From: Caldilineaceae bacterium SB0664_bin_27
Lineage (GTDB): Bacteria > Chloroflexota > Anaerolineae > Caldilineales > Caldilineaceae
Assembly: GCA_009838625.1 (NCBI GenBank)
Contig: VXRG01000008.1
Span: 1 to 52,654 of the forward strand
DNA: 52,654 nt
Reading direction: 5' to 3'
Of the stretch, positions 1 to 8,099 are shown piece after piece (within the stretch, counting starts at the first letter, position 1; the number at the start of each line of letters is the position of its first letter). Made by a program: the position numbers and the translations under genes. The notes under the pieces are model-generated. The model made no database searches and was not told the DNA's origin. It saw nothing but the letters and a program-made list of their open reading frames with translations.

Positions 1-777
1 GGGCTTGGGAGTGGGCCCGCCCGAAGACGCTGCCGACATGGCAAGCGTACTGACTTCAACATCAGCGAACTCTGATTCTGAATCGCTTCCATTCAGAGCA
101 CGGACACGGTAAGCGTAGCGGCTGCCAGGGAGGACGGTGCTGTCGACAAAGCTCGTCGCAGAGCTGCCGGTGTCCTCTTCAAGGATTTGAAACCGGTTCT
201 CAGGAGCGGCATCCAGGTCGCGACGCAGGATCAGATAGCCGCTGACTCTGCCATTGCTCTGCGGCGCCTCCCAGGTCAGAGAGACAGTGTTGTGGGTCAC
301 GGCAGCCTTCAGGTTTTGGGGCGGTCCGGTTGGCGCGTCCGTAGACTCGGGCGGGGCTACGGAAGAGGATGCAACCGCAATTTCGATTGGATCGCTCCAG
401 TCACTTTCGAAATCCTCGTAACGGGCGCGTACTCGTACCTTGTAGCGCACGCCTTGATCCAGACCCGTGATCTGCTGGGATGGAATCGCTGGATAGGCGT
501 TCCCGGGACCGTCGCTCCGGGCAGGAGAGTTCTCCCCAACCCTCGCCCAGGTGAGTCGATATTCGAGCGGCGGGTCGGCTGGAGCATCCCACGTTACTTC
601 CAGTACGCCAGGCTGGCTGCTGTTCACGCGCAAGCCGCTGATGGTCTGATGGCTATCTTCCTGGAGTTCGGGGGCCGGGAGAGAAGAAAGAGAAGGGAGG
701 ACAGCGATCACCGCTGCCAGGATCAGACAAGCGCCCAGCACAGCCAGAGCAATCCTGATCTGTTTATTCTTCAACAT
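1..777 (-). CDS. Secreted fibronectin type III domain protein, C-terminus cut by window start
   Basis: Read on the minus strand from an ATG at 777, the frame is open for 259 codons to the window edge. The N-terminus (MLKNKQIRIALAVLGACLIL) is a basic stretch followed by one hydrophobic segment, so a signal peptide or membrane anchor. Two fibronectin type III-like beta-sandwich repeats follow, at about residues 45-130 and 150-245. Each carries the usual signs: a VTW or LTW core strand (LEVTWDAP, VSLTWEAP) and a YKVRVRA or YAYRVRA strand. A Ser/Pro/Thr-rich linker joins them. Such domains serve extracellular binding or display. The catalytic or anchoring part, if any, lies outside the window. 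No clear ribosome-binding site precedes the ATG. Confidence 0.8.
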   Translation of the reverse strand, partial: MLKNKQIRIALAVLGACLILAAVIAVLPSLSSLPAPELQEDSHQTISGLRVNSSQPGVLEVTWDAPADPPLEYRLTWARVGENSPARSDGPGNAYPAIPSQQITGLDQGVRYKVRVRARYEDFESDWSDPIEIAVASSSVAPPESTDAPTGPPQNLKAAVTHNTVSLTWEAPQSNGRVSGYLILRRDLDAAPENRFQILEEDTGSSATSFVDSTVLPGSRYAYRVRALNGSDSESEFADVEVSTLAMSAASSGGPTPKP

Positions 778-1204
778 TGGTACAAGGGCCTATTCAAAGA
801 GAGTCGACTTCAGGCGAAAGAGCAGCCTGCGCACTTCTTGCCCGAACCGAATGGGTGGTCTTGGACAAGAAGACCAGCCGGAAATCCTATTGGGGCCGCG
901 GACCGATCGGTATGACCGATAGACCCACCGGTCAATCAGAATGTGTGTTTGGCTCCCAGTCCGACATTTCAGTAGACGGCTACAGGCTTCCGGTGAGGAT
1001 CCTGTCTTCCGCATAGATATTGCAGACGATTGACTGCCTTCATCCCGCGGCGCCGCGGGACAGTGGCCCTGGAAAGACCCTATGGCAGCATAGGACATCG
1101 AGAACCGGGCAAACAGTCAAGCATGGGACACCGGGAGGGAGAAACTGACATTCCGGTAGCTTTCAGCCCGATTCCCCTTTGATCAGGTCAAAGGGTTGGA
1201 GAGG
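778..1204. other. Intergenic region without a recognisable gene
   Basis: No convincing reading frame is seen between the FN3 gene start and the tRNA-Pro terminator. The region holds a perfect 18-bp GC palindrome (listed separately) and a small inverted repeat, CCTATG-GCAG-CATAGG, around 1078-1095. It presumably carries the upstream region of the minus-strand FN3 gene, but no good -35/-10 pair was found. Confidence 0.5.
1043..1060. repeat. Perfect 18-bp GC palindrome
   Basis: TCCCGCGGC is followed directly by its reverse complement GCCGCGGGA, with no spacer. It lies in the upstream region of the FN3 gene. It could be a dimeric-protein operator or simply a GC-rich palindrome. Nothing in the sequence decides between these. 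Confidence 0.5.
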
Positions 1205-1250
1205 AAAAAAAGAGACGACATCTCTCATAATGCAGAATCGATGTCGCCTC
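1205..1250 (-). terminator. Intrinsic terminator of tRNA-Pro
   Basis: On the minus strand, GAGGCGACATC pairs with GATGTCGTCTC (11 bp with one G-U pair) around a 17-base loop. Seven T follow directly. It sits 14 bases beyond the 3' end of the tRNA, so it ends that transcript. Confidence 0.85.
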
Positions 1251-1262
1251 CCTTTAGATTCA

Positions 1263-1338
<76 letters not shown>

Positions 1339-1425
1339 ACACAGGTAGGAGTATATCATGCGGCGGCAGGGCAGCAAAATCGAACTGTGCGATACCCGTT
1401 GCAGCCGTTCGCGACATGCGGTTTA

Positions 1426-2439
1426 TCAATCGCCCAGGCGGGAATGGACGAATTCGGGTGCGCCGTTGAGAAATGCGGCGACCGTCATGGGCTTTTTCCC
1501 GGCGGGCTGTACTTGGTGCAGAGCGAGTAAGGCGTCGCCGGCGCCAACGGCGACTCGGCCGTCGACATCGACTACTAGACCGGGCGGTGCACTGCCGGAG
1601 ATGACACTTCCTTGCCACAGCTTGAAGTTTTGGCCTTTCCAAGTGGTGAAGGCGGCCGGCCAAGGCGCATAGGCGCGGATCATGCGTTCGATGCGCGCTG
1701 CAGGCATTGTCCAGTCGATGCGGCCGTCCTGCTTTTTGACGAGCCGGCAAACAGACGGTTCGCCGGGCAGGTCGGCCTGGGCGACAGGGGTGACGTTGCC
1801 GGCCAGCCAGCTGGGTATCGTTTCGGCAAGCAACTCTGCGCCGCGGGCCGCCAGCCGGTCGCTGAGGGATGCGGTCGTATCGTCGGCAAAGACAGGCAGG
1901 CGAGCCTGGGTGAGTACGGGTCCAGTATCCATGCCGGTGTCCATCAGCATGATCGTTACGCCAGTCTCGGGCAGCCCATCCAGGAGGGCCGCGGTGATGG
2001 GCGACGCGCCCCGATAAGCGGGGAGAAGGCTTGCATGCACATTCAGACAGCCGTACGTCGGGATCTCCAACACGCTCGGCGGGAGAATCTGTCCATAGGC
2101 GGCAACAACGATAAGGTCCGGTGACAGCATGCGCAGCGATGCGAGCGGGTCCGGCTCATCGGTCGCGGGCGGTGCGTTGGTTCGAGGGAGGCGCTCCGGT
2201 TGCATCACCGGCAGGCTGTGTTCCAGGGCAAGTTCTTTGACGGGTCCGGCGACCAGTCTTTTGCCCCGGTCGGCCCGTCTGTCGGGTTGTGTGACAACGC
2301 CGACAACCTGCCAGCCCGTTTGCGCTTCCATGCCATGCAGGACGGAAAGAGAGGGCAAGGCGAAGTCAGGTGTGCCCATAAAGACTATTCGTATCGTTTC
2401 TCTGAAGGATTTTTGGGGCGTCACCGGCTGAGGGACCAT
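1426..2439 (-). CDS. fmt: Methionyl-tRNA formyltransferase
   Basis: This cytoplasmic enzyme formylates initiator Met-tRNA using 10-formyltetrahydrofolate. At 337 residues it is slightly longer than the usual 310-320, because about 16 residues precede the normal IVFMGTPDF start (residues 18-26). The formyltransferase motif CLNVHASLLPAYRGASPI (131-148) supplies the catalytic Asn133 and His135. The Asp-containing MDTGMDTG segment is at 166-173. The C-terminal half (from about 220) is the tRNA-binding OB-like domain. An extended -10 element lies 7 bases before this ATG, which supports starting here and suggests a leaderless mRNA. No def gene is adjacent. Confidence 0.95.
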   Translation of the reverse strand: MVPQPVTPQKSFRETIRIVFMGTPDFALPSLSVLHGMEAQTGWQVVGVVTQPDRRADRGKRLVAGPVKELALEHSLPVMQPERLPRTNAPPATDEPDPLASLRMLSPDLIVVAAYGQILPPSVLEIPTYGCLNVHASLLPAYRGASPITAALLDGLPETGVTIMLMDTGMDTGPVLTQARLPVFADDTTASLSDRLAARGAELLAETIPSWLAGNVTPVAQADLPGEPSVCRLVKKQDGRIDWTMPAARIERMIRAYAPWPAAFTTWKGQNFKLWQGSVISGSAPPGLVVDVDGRVAVGAGDALLALHQVQPAGKKPMTVAAFLNGAPEFVHSRLGD

Positions 2440-2446
2440 AGCCGCT

Positions 2447-2455
2447 ATTGTAGCA
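2447..2455 (-). promoter_or_regulatory. Extended -10 element for fmt (leaderless-type)
   Basis: Minus-strand TGC-TACAAT matches an extended -10 (TGn plus TANAAT). It ends 7 bases before the fmt ATG, so transcription would begin at or next to the start codon. No good -35 hexamer lies at the normal distance and no ribosome-binding site is present. Both facts fit a leaderless mRNA. Confidence 0.5.
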
Positions 2456-2698
2456 CATTCTGCGGGGCCGTCCGGAAACTTTCGGTGGAATCCTGCGTAG
2501 TGTAGTTATGACGGCATGCAGACAGACAAATGATTACTTGACGGATTTAGTTTCCGGTGCAACAACTGCAAAAGAAATCGTGGATTCCCTCGATGACTGG
2601 ATGTCGTGAAAAACAGGAAAGGTTCAGCGGGACCGGCGGCAGGCAGGGATAGATCGACAGGGCATAAACTTGCCGCACGTAACCGACGGAGAAAAGCA

Positions 2699-3373
2699 GT
2701 GGAGAACAATAAAGACGAGCAGCAGGACGCGGTGGAGTCCTCGGAGGCGGGGTCGGACGGGAATGAGGAGTTGAATTCTGAAGCGTCGTATTCGACATCC
2801 GACGCGGGATCGACCGGAGAAAGGGAAGAGCCGTTCCCACCTACAGCGGACGGGCCCGACGGTGGCGGCCATGGCGAGCGCCCTGAGCCATCCCCTGCCG
2901 AGCAGTTCGCGGACTCGGCACGCACGCAGGCCGGGGAGGCGGCTGATGCCCTGCGCCGCGGGGAGTTCATGCACAGCGCGGCTATCGACATAGGGGCTGA
3001 CGGCGATGACCGGTTGATCGCGCTGCTGTGCTATGTGACGCAGGTGCTGATTCCGTTGGTGATGCCGGCCATAGTTCTGTTGAGTGAGAGCAGCAAAAAG
3101 CGTCCGTTCCAACGATTCCATGCCATCCAGAGTCTGGCGCTTATGGCTTTCTTCATCGTGTTCGGAATCCTCTTTGTTGTCAGCTTTGTCATCGTGGGTA
3201 CTGTGCCGCTCATTGGGTGGCTGGTCTCTGGCCTTGCTTTTGCTTGTCTTGTGCCGCTGCTGGCGCTGATGGGCTTAATGGCCCTGGCCTACTATGGTTA
3301 TCAGGCCTATCAGGGCAAGCGGTTCTCGATCCCCGGACTGACGAGTTTTCTGCAGGACCAGAACTGGATATAG
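2699..3373 (+). CDS. DUF4870/Tic20-like membrane protein with acidic disordered N-terminus
   Basis: The frame is open from a GTG at 2606. However, the GTG at 2699 has a GGAG ribosome-binding site 7 bases upstream, while the 2606 start has none, so 2699 (224 residues) is preferred. The first ~75 residues are Glu/Asp/Ser/Gly-rich and probably disordered. The next ~115 residues carry three or four membrane segments in the layout of the DUF4870 (Tic20-like) family. It includes the family-like RFHAIQSLAL stretch after the first helix pair and a closing YYGYQAYQGKRFSIPG. Function is unknown. It is divergent from fmt and followed by a strong terminator, so it is monocistronic. Confidence 0.7.
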   Translation: MENNKDEQQDAVESSEAGSDGNEELNSEASYSTSDAGSTGEREEPFPPTADGPDGGGHGERPEPSPAEQFADSARTQAGEAADALRRGEFMHSAAIDIGADGDDRLIALLCYVTQVLIPLVMPAIVLLSESSKKRPFQRFHAIQSLALMAFFIVFGILFVVSFVIVGTVPLIGWLVSGLAFACLVPLLALMGLMALAYYGYQAYQGKRFSIPGLTSFLQDQNWI

Positions 3374-3378
3374 CCAGA

Positions 3379-3433
3379 TGGTGAGACGGCGTTAAGGAGG
3401 AAAACCCCTCTTCGGGCCGCGGTTGACTCACCA
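3379..3433 (+). other. Nested inverted-repeat element in the 3' UTR
   Basis: TGGTGAG (3379-3385) pairs with CTCACCA (3427-3433). Inside this, CGGC pairs with GCCG and GGAGG with CCTCT (one G-U), giving a three-level elongated hairpin directly upstream of a separate terminator. It may be a small structured RNA or a 3'-end stabiliser. I do not recognise it as a known family. Confidence 0.4.
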
Positions 3434-3448
3434 CTTTTCAAACTGAGA

Positions 3449-3485
3449 GGCCGGGCAAGCAATGGCGCTTGTCCGGCCTTTTTTT
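3449..3485 (+). terminator. Intrinsic terminator after the DUF4870-like gene
   Basis: GGCCGGGCAAGC and GCTTGTCCGGCC form a stem of about 12 bp with one G-U pair and a short loop. A run of seven T follows directly. Confidence 0.9.
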
Positions 3486-3690
3486 GCGCTCTTTGAAGGC
3501 GTCAGCTTTGTGTCTGCCGGACGTCAGCTTGTTGTTAGGAAAGGGCATATAGTTCGCGTATACTGATGGCGAGGTCAGAAATCAGATTGCGCGGCCCGAA
3601 TGGACGCGACAGCGCTCCGCAACAGCCAGGACCGGTTCTCTACGGGGTGACAGTATTGATTTCGCTCCCTCAGGACTACTGGAGGAAACC

Positions 3691-4185
3691 GTGTTCACCG
3701 AAAACATAGATGAGCTGGTACGTTGGGGCTGGATAGTCTTAGCCGTATTGTTCTTTTTGTTCGAGATATTCACAGCCGGGTTCGTGCTGCTCTGTTTTGG
3801 CATCGGCGCGCTGGGAGCGGCGCTGGTGGCTTTTTTGGGCGCAGGCATGGCATGGCAGATCCTCGTCTTCATCGTGGTTACGATAGCTGCCGTTGTTCTG
3901 GCGCGGCCCTTTGCCGACCGCATATCGCGGCCCGGCGTGCAGCCGATCGCGGGCAACCGCATGATCGGCAAGTGGGGGGTCGTCTTACAGACAGTTGACC
4001 CGCTTGAGGGTACAGGTATGGTACGGGTAGAGAGCGAGAGATGGCGCGCCGAGTCGATGGAAAACGTGGCGTTGGAGGTAGGCGAGGTCGTGAAGGTGAT
4101 GGGCGTAGACGGTGTACGTCTACAGGTCCAGGCAACCGAAGAAGAGAACGAGGATTCAGACGAGCAGGTCGAGTCTGCCGCATAA
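3691..4185 (+). CDS. NfeD family membrane protein (short form)
   Basis: This 164-residue protein has three or four hydrophobic segments in residues 10-75 (WGWIVLAVLFFLFEIFTAGF, then VLLCFGIGALGAALVAFLG, then ILVFIVVTIAAVVLARP). A C-terminal OB-fold domain (~85-150) carries GKWGVVLQTVDPLEGTGMVR and MENVALEVGEVVKVMGVDGV, the usual NfeD pattern. It lacks the N-terminal ClpP-like protease of long NfeD proteins. The GTG start is set by GGAGG 6-7 bases upstream. It lies 28 bases before an SPFH gene, the standard NfeD/stomatin pairing, so the two products probably form a membrane complex. The acidic tail is probably disordered. Confidence 0.9.
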   Translation: MFTENIDELVRWGWIVLAVLFFLFEIFTAGFVLLCFGIGALGAALVAFLGAGMAWQILVFIVVTIAAVVLARPFADRISRPGVQPIAGNRMIGKWGVVLQTVDPLEGTGMVRVESERWRAESMENVALEVGEVVKVMGVDGVRLQVQATEEENEDSDEQVESAA

Positions 4186-4213
4186 CAGAGCGGCAAAATA
4201 AAGGAGAAACGAA

Positions 4214-5122
4214 ATGTTTGCAACATTGGGGCCGGTCTTGCTACTGGCGATTATAGCCATATTCGTGATTGTAGTTGCGATTGCAAGTATCCGCATCGTG
4301 CAGCCGTATCAGAAAGGGGTCATTGAGCGGTTGGGGCGCTACCAACGCACAGTGCAGCCGGGTCTCACATTAATTGTGCCCTTCGTGGACGCGATCCAGA
4401 AGGTGGACATGAGAGAGCAGGTAGTTGACGTGCCGCCGCAGGAGGTGATCACGAAGGACAATGTTGTGGTCACCGTCGATGCGATCGTCTACTTTGAGGC
4501 GACCGACCCGGTCAAGCTGGTTTACAACGTGGCCGATTTCTATAGCGCGGCGACCAAACTGGCGCAGACCAATCTGCGTAACGTGGTTGGCGAGATGGAG
4601 CTGGATTCGGCCCTGACCAGCCGTGATCATATCAACACCAAGCTGCGCGAAGTGTTGGATGACGCTACTGACAAATGGGGCGTGCGCGTGGTGCGGGTAG
4701 AGATCAAGCGGATCGACCCGCCTGCTGATGTCACAGAAGCGATGCACCGGCAGATGAAGGCCGAGCGGGAGAAGCGGGCCGCCATTCTAGACGCCGACGG
4801 CGACCGCCAGGCTCAGATTCTGAAGGCAGAAGGTGAGGCCGAGGCGGTAAAGAGGGTGGCCGATGCTGAGCGGTACAAGTTGGAGGTGGAGGCTACTGGC
4901 CAAGGCAACGCCATTACGACCGTGTTCAATGCCATTAAAGATGCAGAGCCGGACGACAGGCTGATTGCCATTCAGTATCTTGAGGCACTGAAGGTGATGT
5001 CTGACGGTGACGCCTCCAAGATCTTTCTGCCCTACGAGGCGACGGGCGTGCTGGGAGCGCTCGGCGGCGTGAAGGAGCTGTTCAACGAGCAGAACAACGG
5101 AAGCAACGGCACCCGACCATAG
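4214..5122 (+). CDS. SPFH/band 7 (stomatin/prohibitin) family protein
   Basis: At 302 residues it has the usual size of bacterial slipin/QmcA proteins. One N-terminal membrane helix (about 5-26) is followed by the SPFH domain, with [20 protein letters not shown] and the [19 protein letters not shown] strand. An Ala/Glu/Lys-rich coiled-coil ([20 protein letters not shown]) follows at about 190-225. AAGGAGAAACGAA precedes the ATG. These proteins form large rings that organise membrane microdomains. Its NfeD partner lies just upstream in the same operon. A 15-bp hairpin ends the unit. Confidence 0.93.
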   Translation: MFATLGPVLLLAIIAIFVIVVAIASIRIVQPYQKGVIERLGRYQRTVQPGLTLIVPFVDAIQKVDMREQVVDVPPQEVITKDNVVVTVDAIVYFEATDPVKLVYNVADFYSAATKLAQTNLRNVVGEMELDSALTSRDHINTKLREVLDDATDKWGVRVVRVEIKRIDPPADVTEAMHRQMKAEREKRAAILDADGDRQAQILKAEGEAEAVKRVADAERYKLEVEATGQGNAITTVFNAIKDAEPDDRLIAIQYLEALKVMSDGDASKIFLPYEATGVLGALGGVKELFNEQNNGSNGTRP

Positions 5123-5130
5123 TCCAGAAC

Positions 5131-5164
5131 GAGGGGTGAGAATACCTCTGTATTCTCACCCCTC
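5131..5164. terminator. Perfect 15-bp hairpin between convergent genes
   Basis: GAGGGGTGAGAATAC and GTATTCTCACCCCTC form a perfect stem around a CTCT loop. It lies between the ends of the SPFH gene (plus) and the FtsX-type gene (minus). Neither side has a strong T run, so it may act as a barrier or mRNA 3' stabiliser as well as a terminator. Confidence 0.7.
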
Positions 5165-5182
5165 AGATCTTTCCTCTCGCAT

Positions 5183-8020
5183 TTACGCCTGGCCGACGCG
5201 CATAACCTCGAATATACGCCGCTGGGTCGCTTGCGCGGTGGCGGCCACGATGACGAACACCATTATGGCAATGAAGATAAGGGTGAGTTGGGTAATCTCG
5301 GCCTCGGCGATGATGGGCAGCATGGGAGGCAGGATGGCTTTGGAGTCGGCTGCCGTGCGGAAGAATGGGGTGAAGAGCACGGAAACCTGGACTCCGATTA
5401 TTGCGCCGGCGGCAGTCCCGTAAGCGACAAGCACCGCGTACTCTACGGCGAGCTGTATGATCAGTTGGCGGCGGAGCGCGCCGATTGCCCGCAGCACGCC
5501 AAACTGGTAGAAGCGCTCTCGAAGCGAGGCGTAGCTGTGCATCAGGAAGGCCATTACGGCCATCAGCGCCGCGGCCAGGAAGCCGACGGTGAGGGCGCCG
5601 AAGACCCCAACCCGCTCCAGTTTGGATTTCTCCTCTATCAGTGAACCGACGACGTCGTGCCAGCGCAGCAGTTCGATCCCGCCGATGCGCAGCTGCCGAC
5701 GCACCTCCTCTCCCCTAGGGTTGTCCGGAGATCTCAGCCAGACCTCGTAAGGATAGATGGCGCCGCCAATCAGGTGCAGATAGTCCAGGTTGGCGATGAC
5801 AACGATCTCCTCCTGGTCGACAGTGGGGAAGTAGTCGTAGACGCCGCTGATGACGAAGTCGGTGCGCATGCTGATACCGGCGTCCAGAATCACCCACAGG
5901 TCCAGACGATCGCCGACGCGCAGCAGTTGTTCCGACAGGAACGTGCGCGAGACCAACACTGCTTCGGGCGCGGCGGCGAGCCGATTCATGAGTCCGCCAA
6001 GCGAGTCGTCGGCGAAGTCCGAGCGGAACCAGGAAACTGTGGCGAATTCAGCCCGGTCCACACCCATCATCCGTTTCGTCATCCCGCGGGGTGTGGAGAG
6101 CCCTTCGATACGCATGCCATAGTTGCCTACGCGAATGCCTCGGTCGGCATCGAACTTCTCGCTAAACCAGGCGGGTTCAAGGGTCCAATCCCCCACAGTC
6201 TCCCCGTCGGTAACCGTAACCGGTAGGAAACGGAAGTCTCCGCCGGCCTGGTATTTTATGCGATCGACCAGCCACTCATCCATGCTGGCAGCGAGAGAGT
6301 GTGTATAGATCCCCAGGCCAAGACAGATAATCACGAGCAGGAGCGGATTCAGGTAGCTGTGTCCCTGTCGACCCAACTGGCGCAGCGCGAGATGGAAGAC
6401 CGTGCCCGGCAACAAACCTGCCAGCTTGTCGAGCAGATTCATCATTGGCGAGAAAAAACGCATTATCAGGAGCGAGGCTGTCAGGATTACGAGGGCCGGC
6501 GCGAGGACCAGGAGCGGGTCACTATACAGCTCGGACGCGTCCTCCTGCGCCAGAAGCGCGAACGCTTCCTGCTGGCCCAGTTGCTGATAGGCGTAAACGG
6601 TCGGTACGATGAGGAGGAAGTCCAGATAGGCGCGGCGCCAGAGGGGGCCTTTGTCCGGACGGGCGTAGGCGGTCTCGTATTCGACGATACTGGCGCGCGC
6701 TGCAGTGATTGCAGGCAGCAGGCGGGCGATGAAGGCCAATCCCAGCGCGGCTACGATCAACCAGACATCAACGCCCTGAAGAGAAACGGGCATTGGATCG
6801 CGCAAGGTGAAGTCGAGAAAGCTGTCGGTGTATCCCATGCCGCGAGCGATCAGCATTCCGAGGCCGAGACCCAGGGGCACGCCCAACAGGAAGAGCAGCC
6901 ACTCCTCGACCAGCACGAGCCACAGCACACGCATTGTGCCGGCGCCGCGGCTGACCAGTACCGAGGTCTCCCGCTGCTGGGAACGGGCGATGATGCCGGA
7001 GATCAGTACGAGGAAGTAGAGAAGAAAGCCGATGGCGGGTACGTTCATGCTCAGGAGCAGCACGGTCAGTGTCGTCTGACGCTGCACGAACTCTTTGAGC
7101 GGATCGAGGGGTGAAACATCCAGTTCGGCACCAGGAAGGTATTTGCCGATGACGGTCATGCCCTTTTCGAAGCCGCGGGCGTAGGCGGCGGCGAAGGCCG
7201 GATTGAGTGTGCTGTCGTCGAGAGAGATGCGCCAGCTGGCGAAGCGGGAGCTGCCGGCCACCATGGGTTGCACGCGCTGGAGGTAGTCGGCTCGGCGCAC
7301 GAACAGCGCTTCCTTCATGGAGATATCGGGCGGACGGAACCAGAAGGTGTCGTCAGGGTCGCGAGCCCGCCAAAGGCCGACGATCTCCACTTCAGTACCG
7401 GGCAGTGCGGCAGTGGGCGCGACGCGGAACTTTTCGCCGGGACGGACGCCCATGTCCGCGGCCAGGTTGTCGTGCATGAGTACCGGCAAGGGGCCGGTGG
7501 AAGCCTCGTCGCCGGTTGCGTCTTCCCAGACTGAGCCGGAGGAAATAGCCAGTTCGGGCGCTACGCCGGCCAAGTAGACGAGATCAACCTGAGTCAGGAA
7601 TTTACTTTCTGTGCCGTAGCGTTCGTCGCCTTCCGGGGACATCAGCATCATACTGCCGCTTTCAAGATGGACGCCGACATCGTCTATGGGAAGACCGATC
7701 TCGCTGGAGAGCGTCGCGGCGACGCTGCGCCCTGCCCGTTCAGCGGCAGGCACATCCATGGGTTTGCGAGAGGAGGGGAAGAAATATACGCGCGTCGTGA
7801 AGGGCGGGCGCCCGGTACGTGAGCTGAGTTCGTCCAACTCCACGTTGAGGATTACTCTATCAACAGCCTGGGCAAAGAAGCCGGCGCTGCTGAGCAGCCC
7901 GACGGTCAGTACGATTTGAAAGAGCGCCAACAGGGTCAGACCAAAGTTGCCGGCGAGACGTCTGTAGGTGAGGAGCGTTAACCCACCAATGAGGCGGGGT
8001 AGGGTGAAGAAAATTCGCAC
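5183..8020 (-). CDS. Large FtsX/MacB-type ABC permease (945 aa), no ATPase nearby
   Basis: This protein has an N-terminal membrane helix (about 24-55), a large extracytoplasmic domain (to about 320), then three helices forming a first FtsX core (about 325-440, with SQQRETSVLVSRGAGTMRVL). A central helix set (about 455-570) and a second extracytoplasmic domain come next. A second FtsX core follows (about 800-935, with RFYQFGVLRAIGALRRQLI). This duplicated layout matches MacB/LolC-type permeases, which move substrates by extracellular mechanotransmission driven by a separate ATPase. No ATPase or fusion protein is encoded nearby. A paralogue of the same layout lies at 26660-29536; both share an (R/S)-YLDFLL segment. 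The start is GTG without a clear ribosome-binding site. Confidence 0.85.
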   Translation of the reverse strand: MRIFFTLPRLIGGLTLLTYRRLAGNFGLTLLALFQIVLTVGLLSSAGFFAQAVDRVILNVELDELSSRTGRPPFTTRVYFFPSSRKPMDVPAAERAGRSVAATLSSEIGLPIDDVGVHLESGSMMLMSPEGDERYGTESKFLTQVDLVYLAGVAPELAISSGSVWEDATGDEASTGPLPVLMHDNLAADMGVRPGEKFRVAPTAALPGTEVEIVGLWRARDPDDTFWFRPPDISMKEALFVRRADYLQRVQPMVAGSSRFASWRISLDDSTLNPAFAAAYARGFEKGMTVIGKYLPGAELDVSPLDPLKEFVQRQTTLTVLLLSMNVPAIGFLLYFLVLISGIIARSQQRETSVLVSRGAGTMRVLWLVLVEEWLLFLLGVPLGLGLGMLIARGMGYTDSFLDFTLRDPMPVSLQGVDVWLIVAALGLAFIARLLPAITAARASIVEYETAYARPDKGPLWRRAYLDFLLIVPTVYAYQQLGQQEAFALLAQEDASELYSDPLLVLAPALVILTASLLIMRFFSPMMNLLDKLAGLLPGTVFHLALRQLGRQGHSYLNPLLLVIICLGLGIYTHSLAASMDEWLVDRIKYQAGGDFRFLPVTVTDGETVGDWTLEPAWFSEKFDADRGIRVGNYGMRIEGLSTPRGMTKRMMGVDRAEFATVSWFRSDFADDSLGGLMNRLAAAPEAVLVSRTFLSEQLLRVGDRLDLWVILDAGISMRTDFVISGVYDYFPTVDQEEIVVIANLDYLHLIGGAIYPYEVWLRSPDNPRGEEVRRQLRIGGIELLRWHDVVGSLIEEKSKLERVGVFGALTVGFLAAALMAVMAFLMHSYASLRERFYQFGVLRAIGALRRQLIIQLAVEYAVLVAYGTAAGAIIGVQVSVLFTPFFRTAADSKAILPPMLPIIAEAEITQLTLIFIAIMVFVIVAATAQATQRRIFEVMRVGQA

Positions 8021-8099
8021 AGGGTTAATGTTGAAGTGGTGCGCGGTGCGTGCAGAGCAAACGTCAACGCCACACGCACCACGGCACGACGCTACTTGA

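Noticed and set aside
187..915. Plus-strand 242-codon open frame
   Set aside because: It overlaps the minus-strand FN3 gene, which has a signal peptide and two clear beta-sandwich repeats. The plus-strand translation is Arg/Gly-rich and domain-free.
3379..3433. Small signal-recognition-particle RNA
   Set aside because: The conserved GGUCAGG and GGAAGCAGC loop sequences of SRP RNA are missing.
6299..7114. Plus-strand 271-codon open frame inside the FtsX-type gene
   Set aside because: Gln/Glu/Gly-rich antisense translation of a well supported permease; no start signal.
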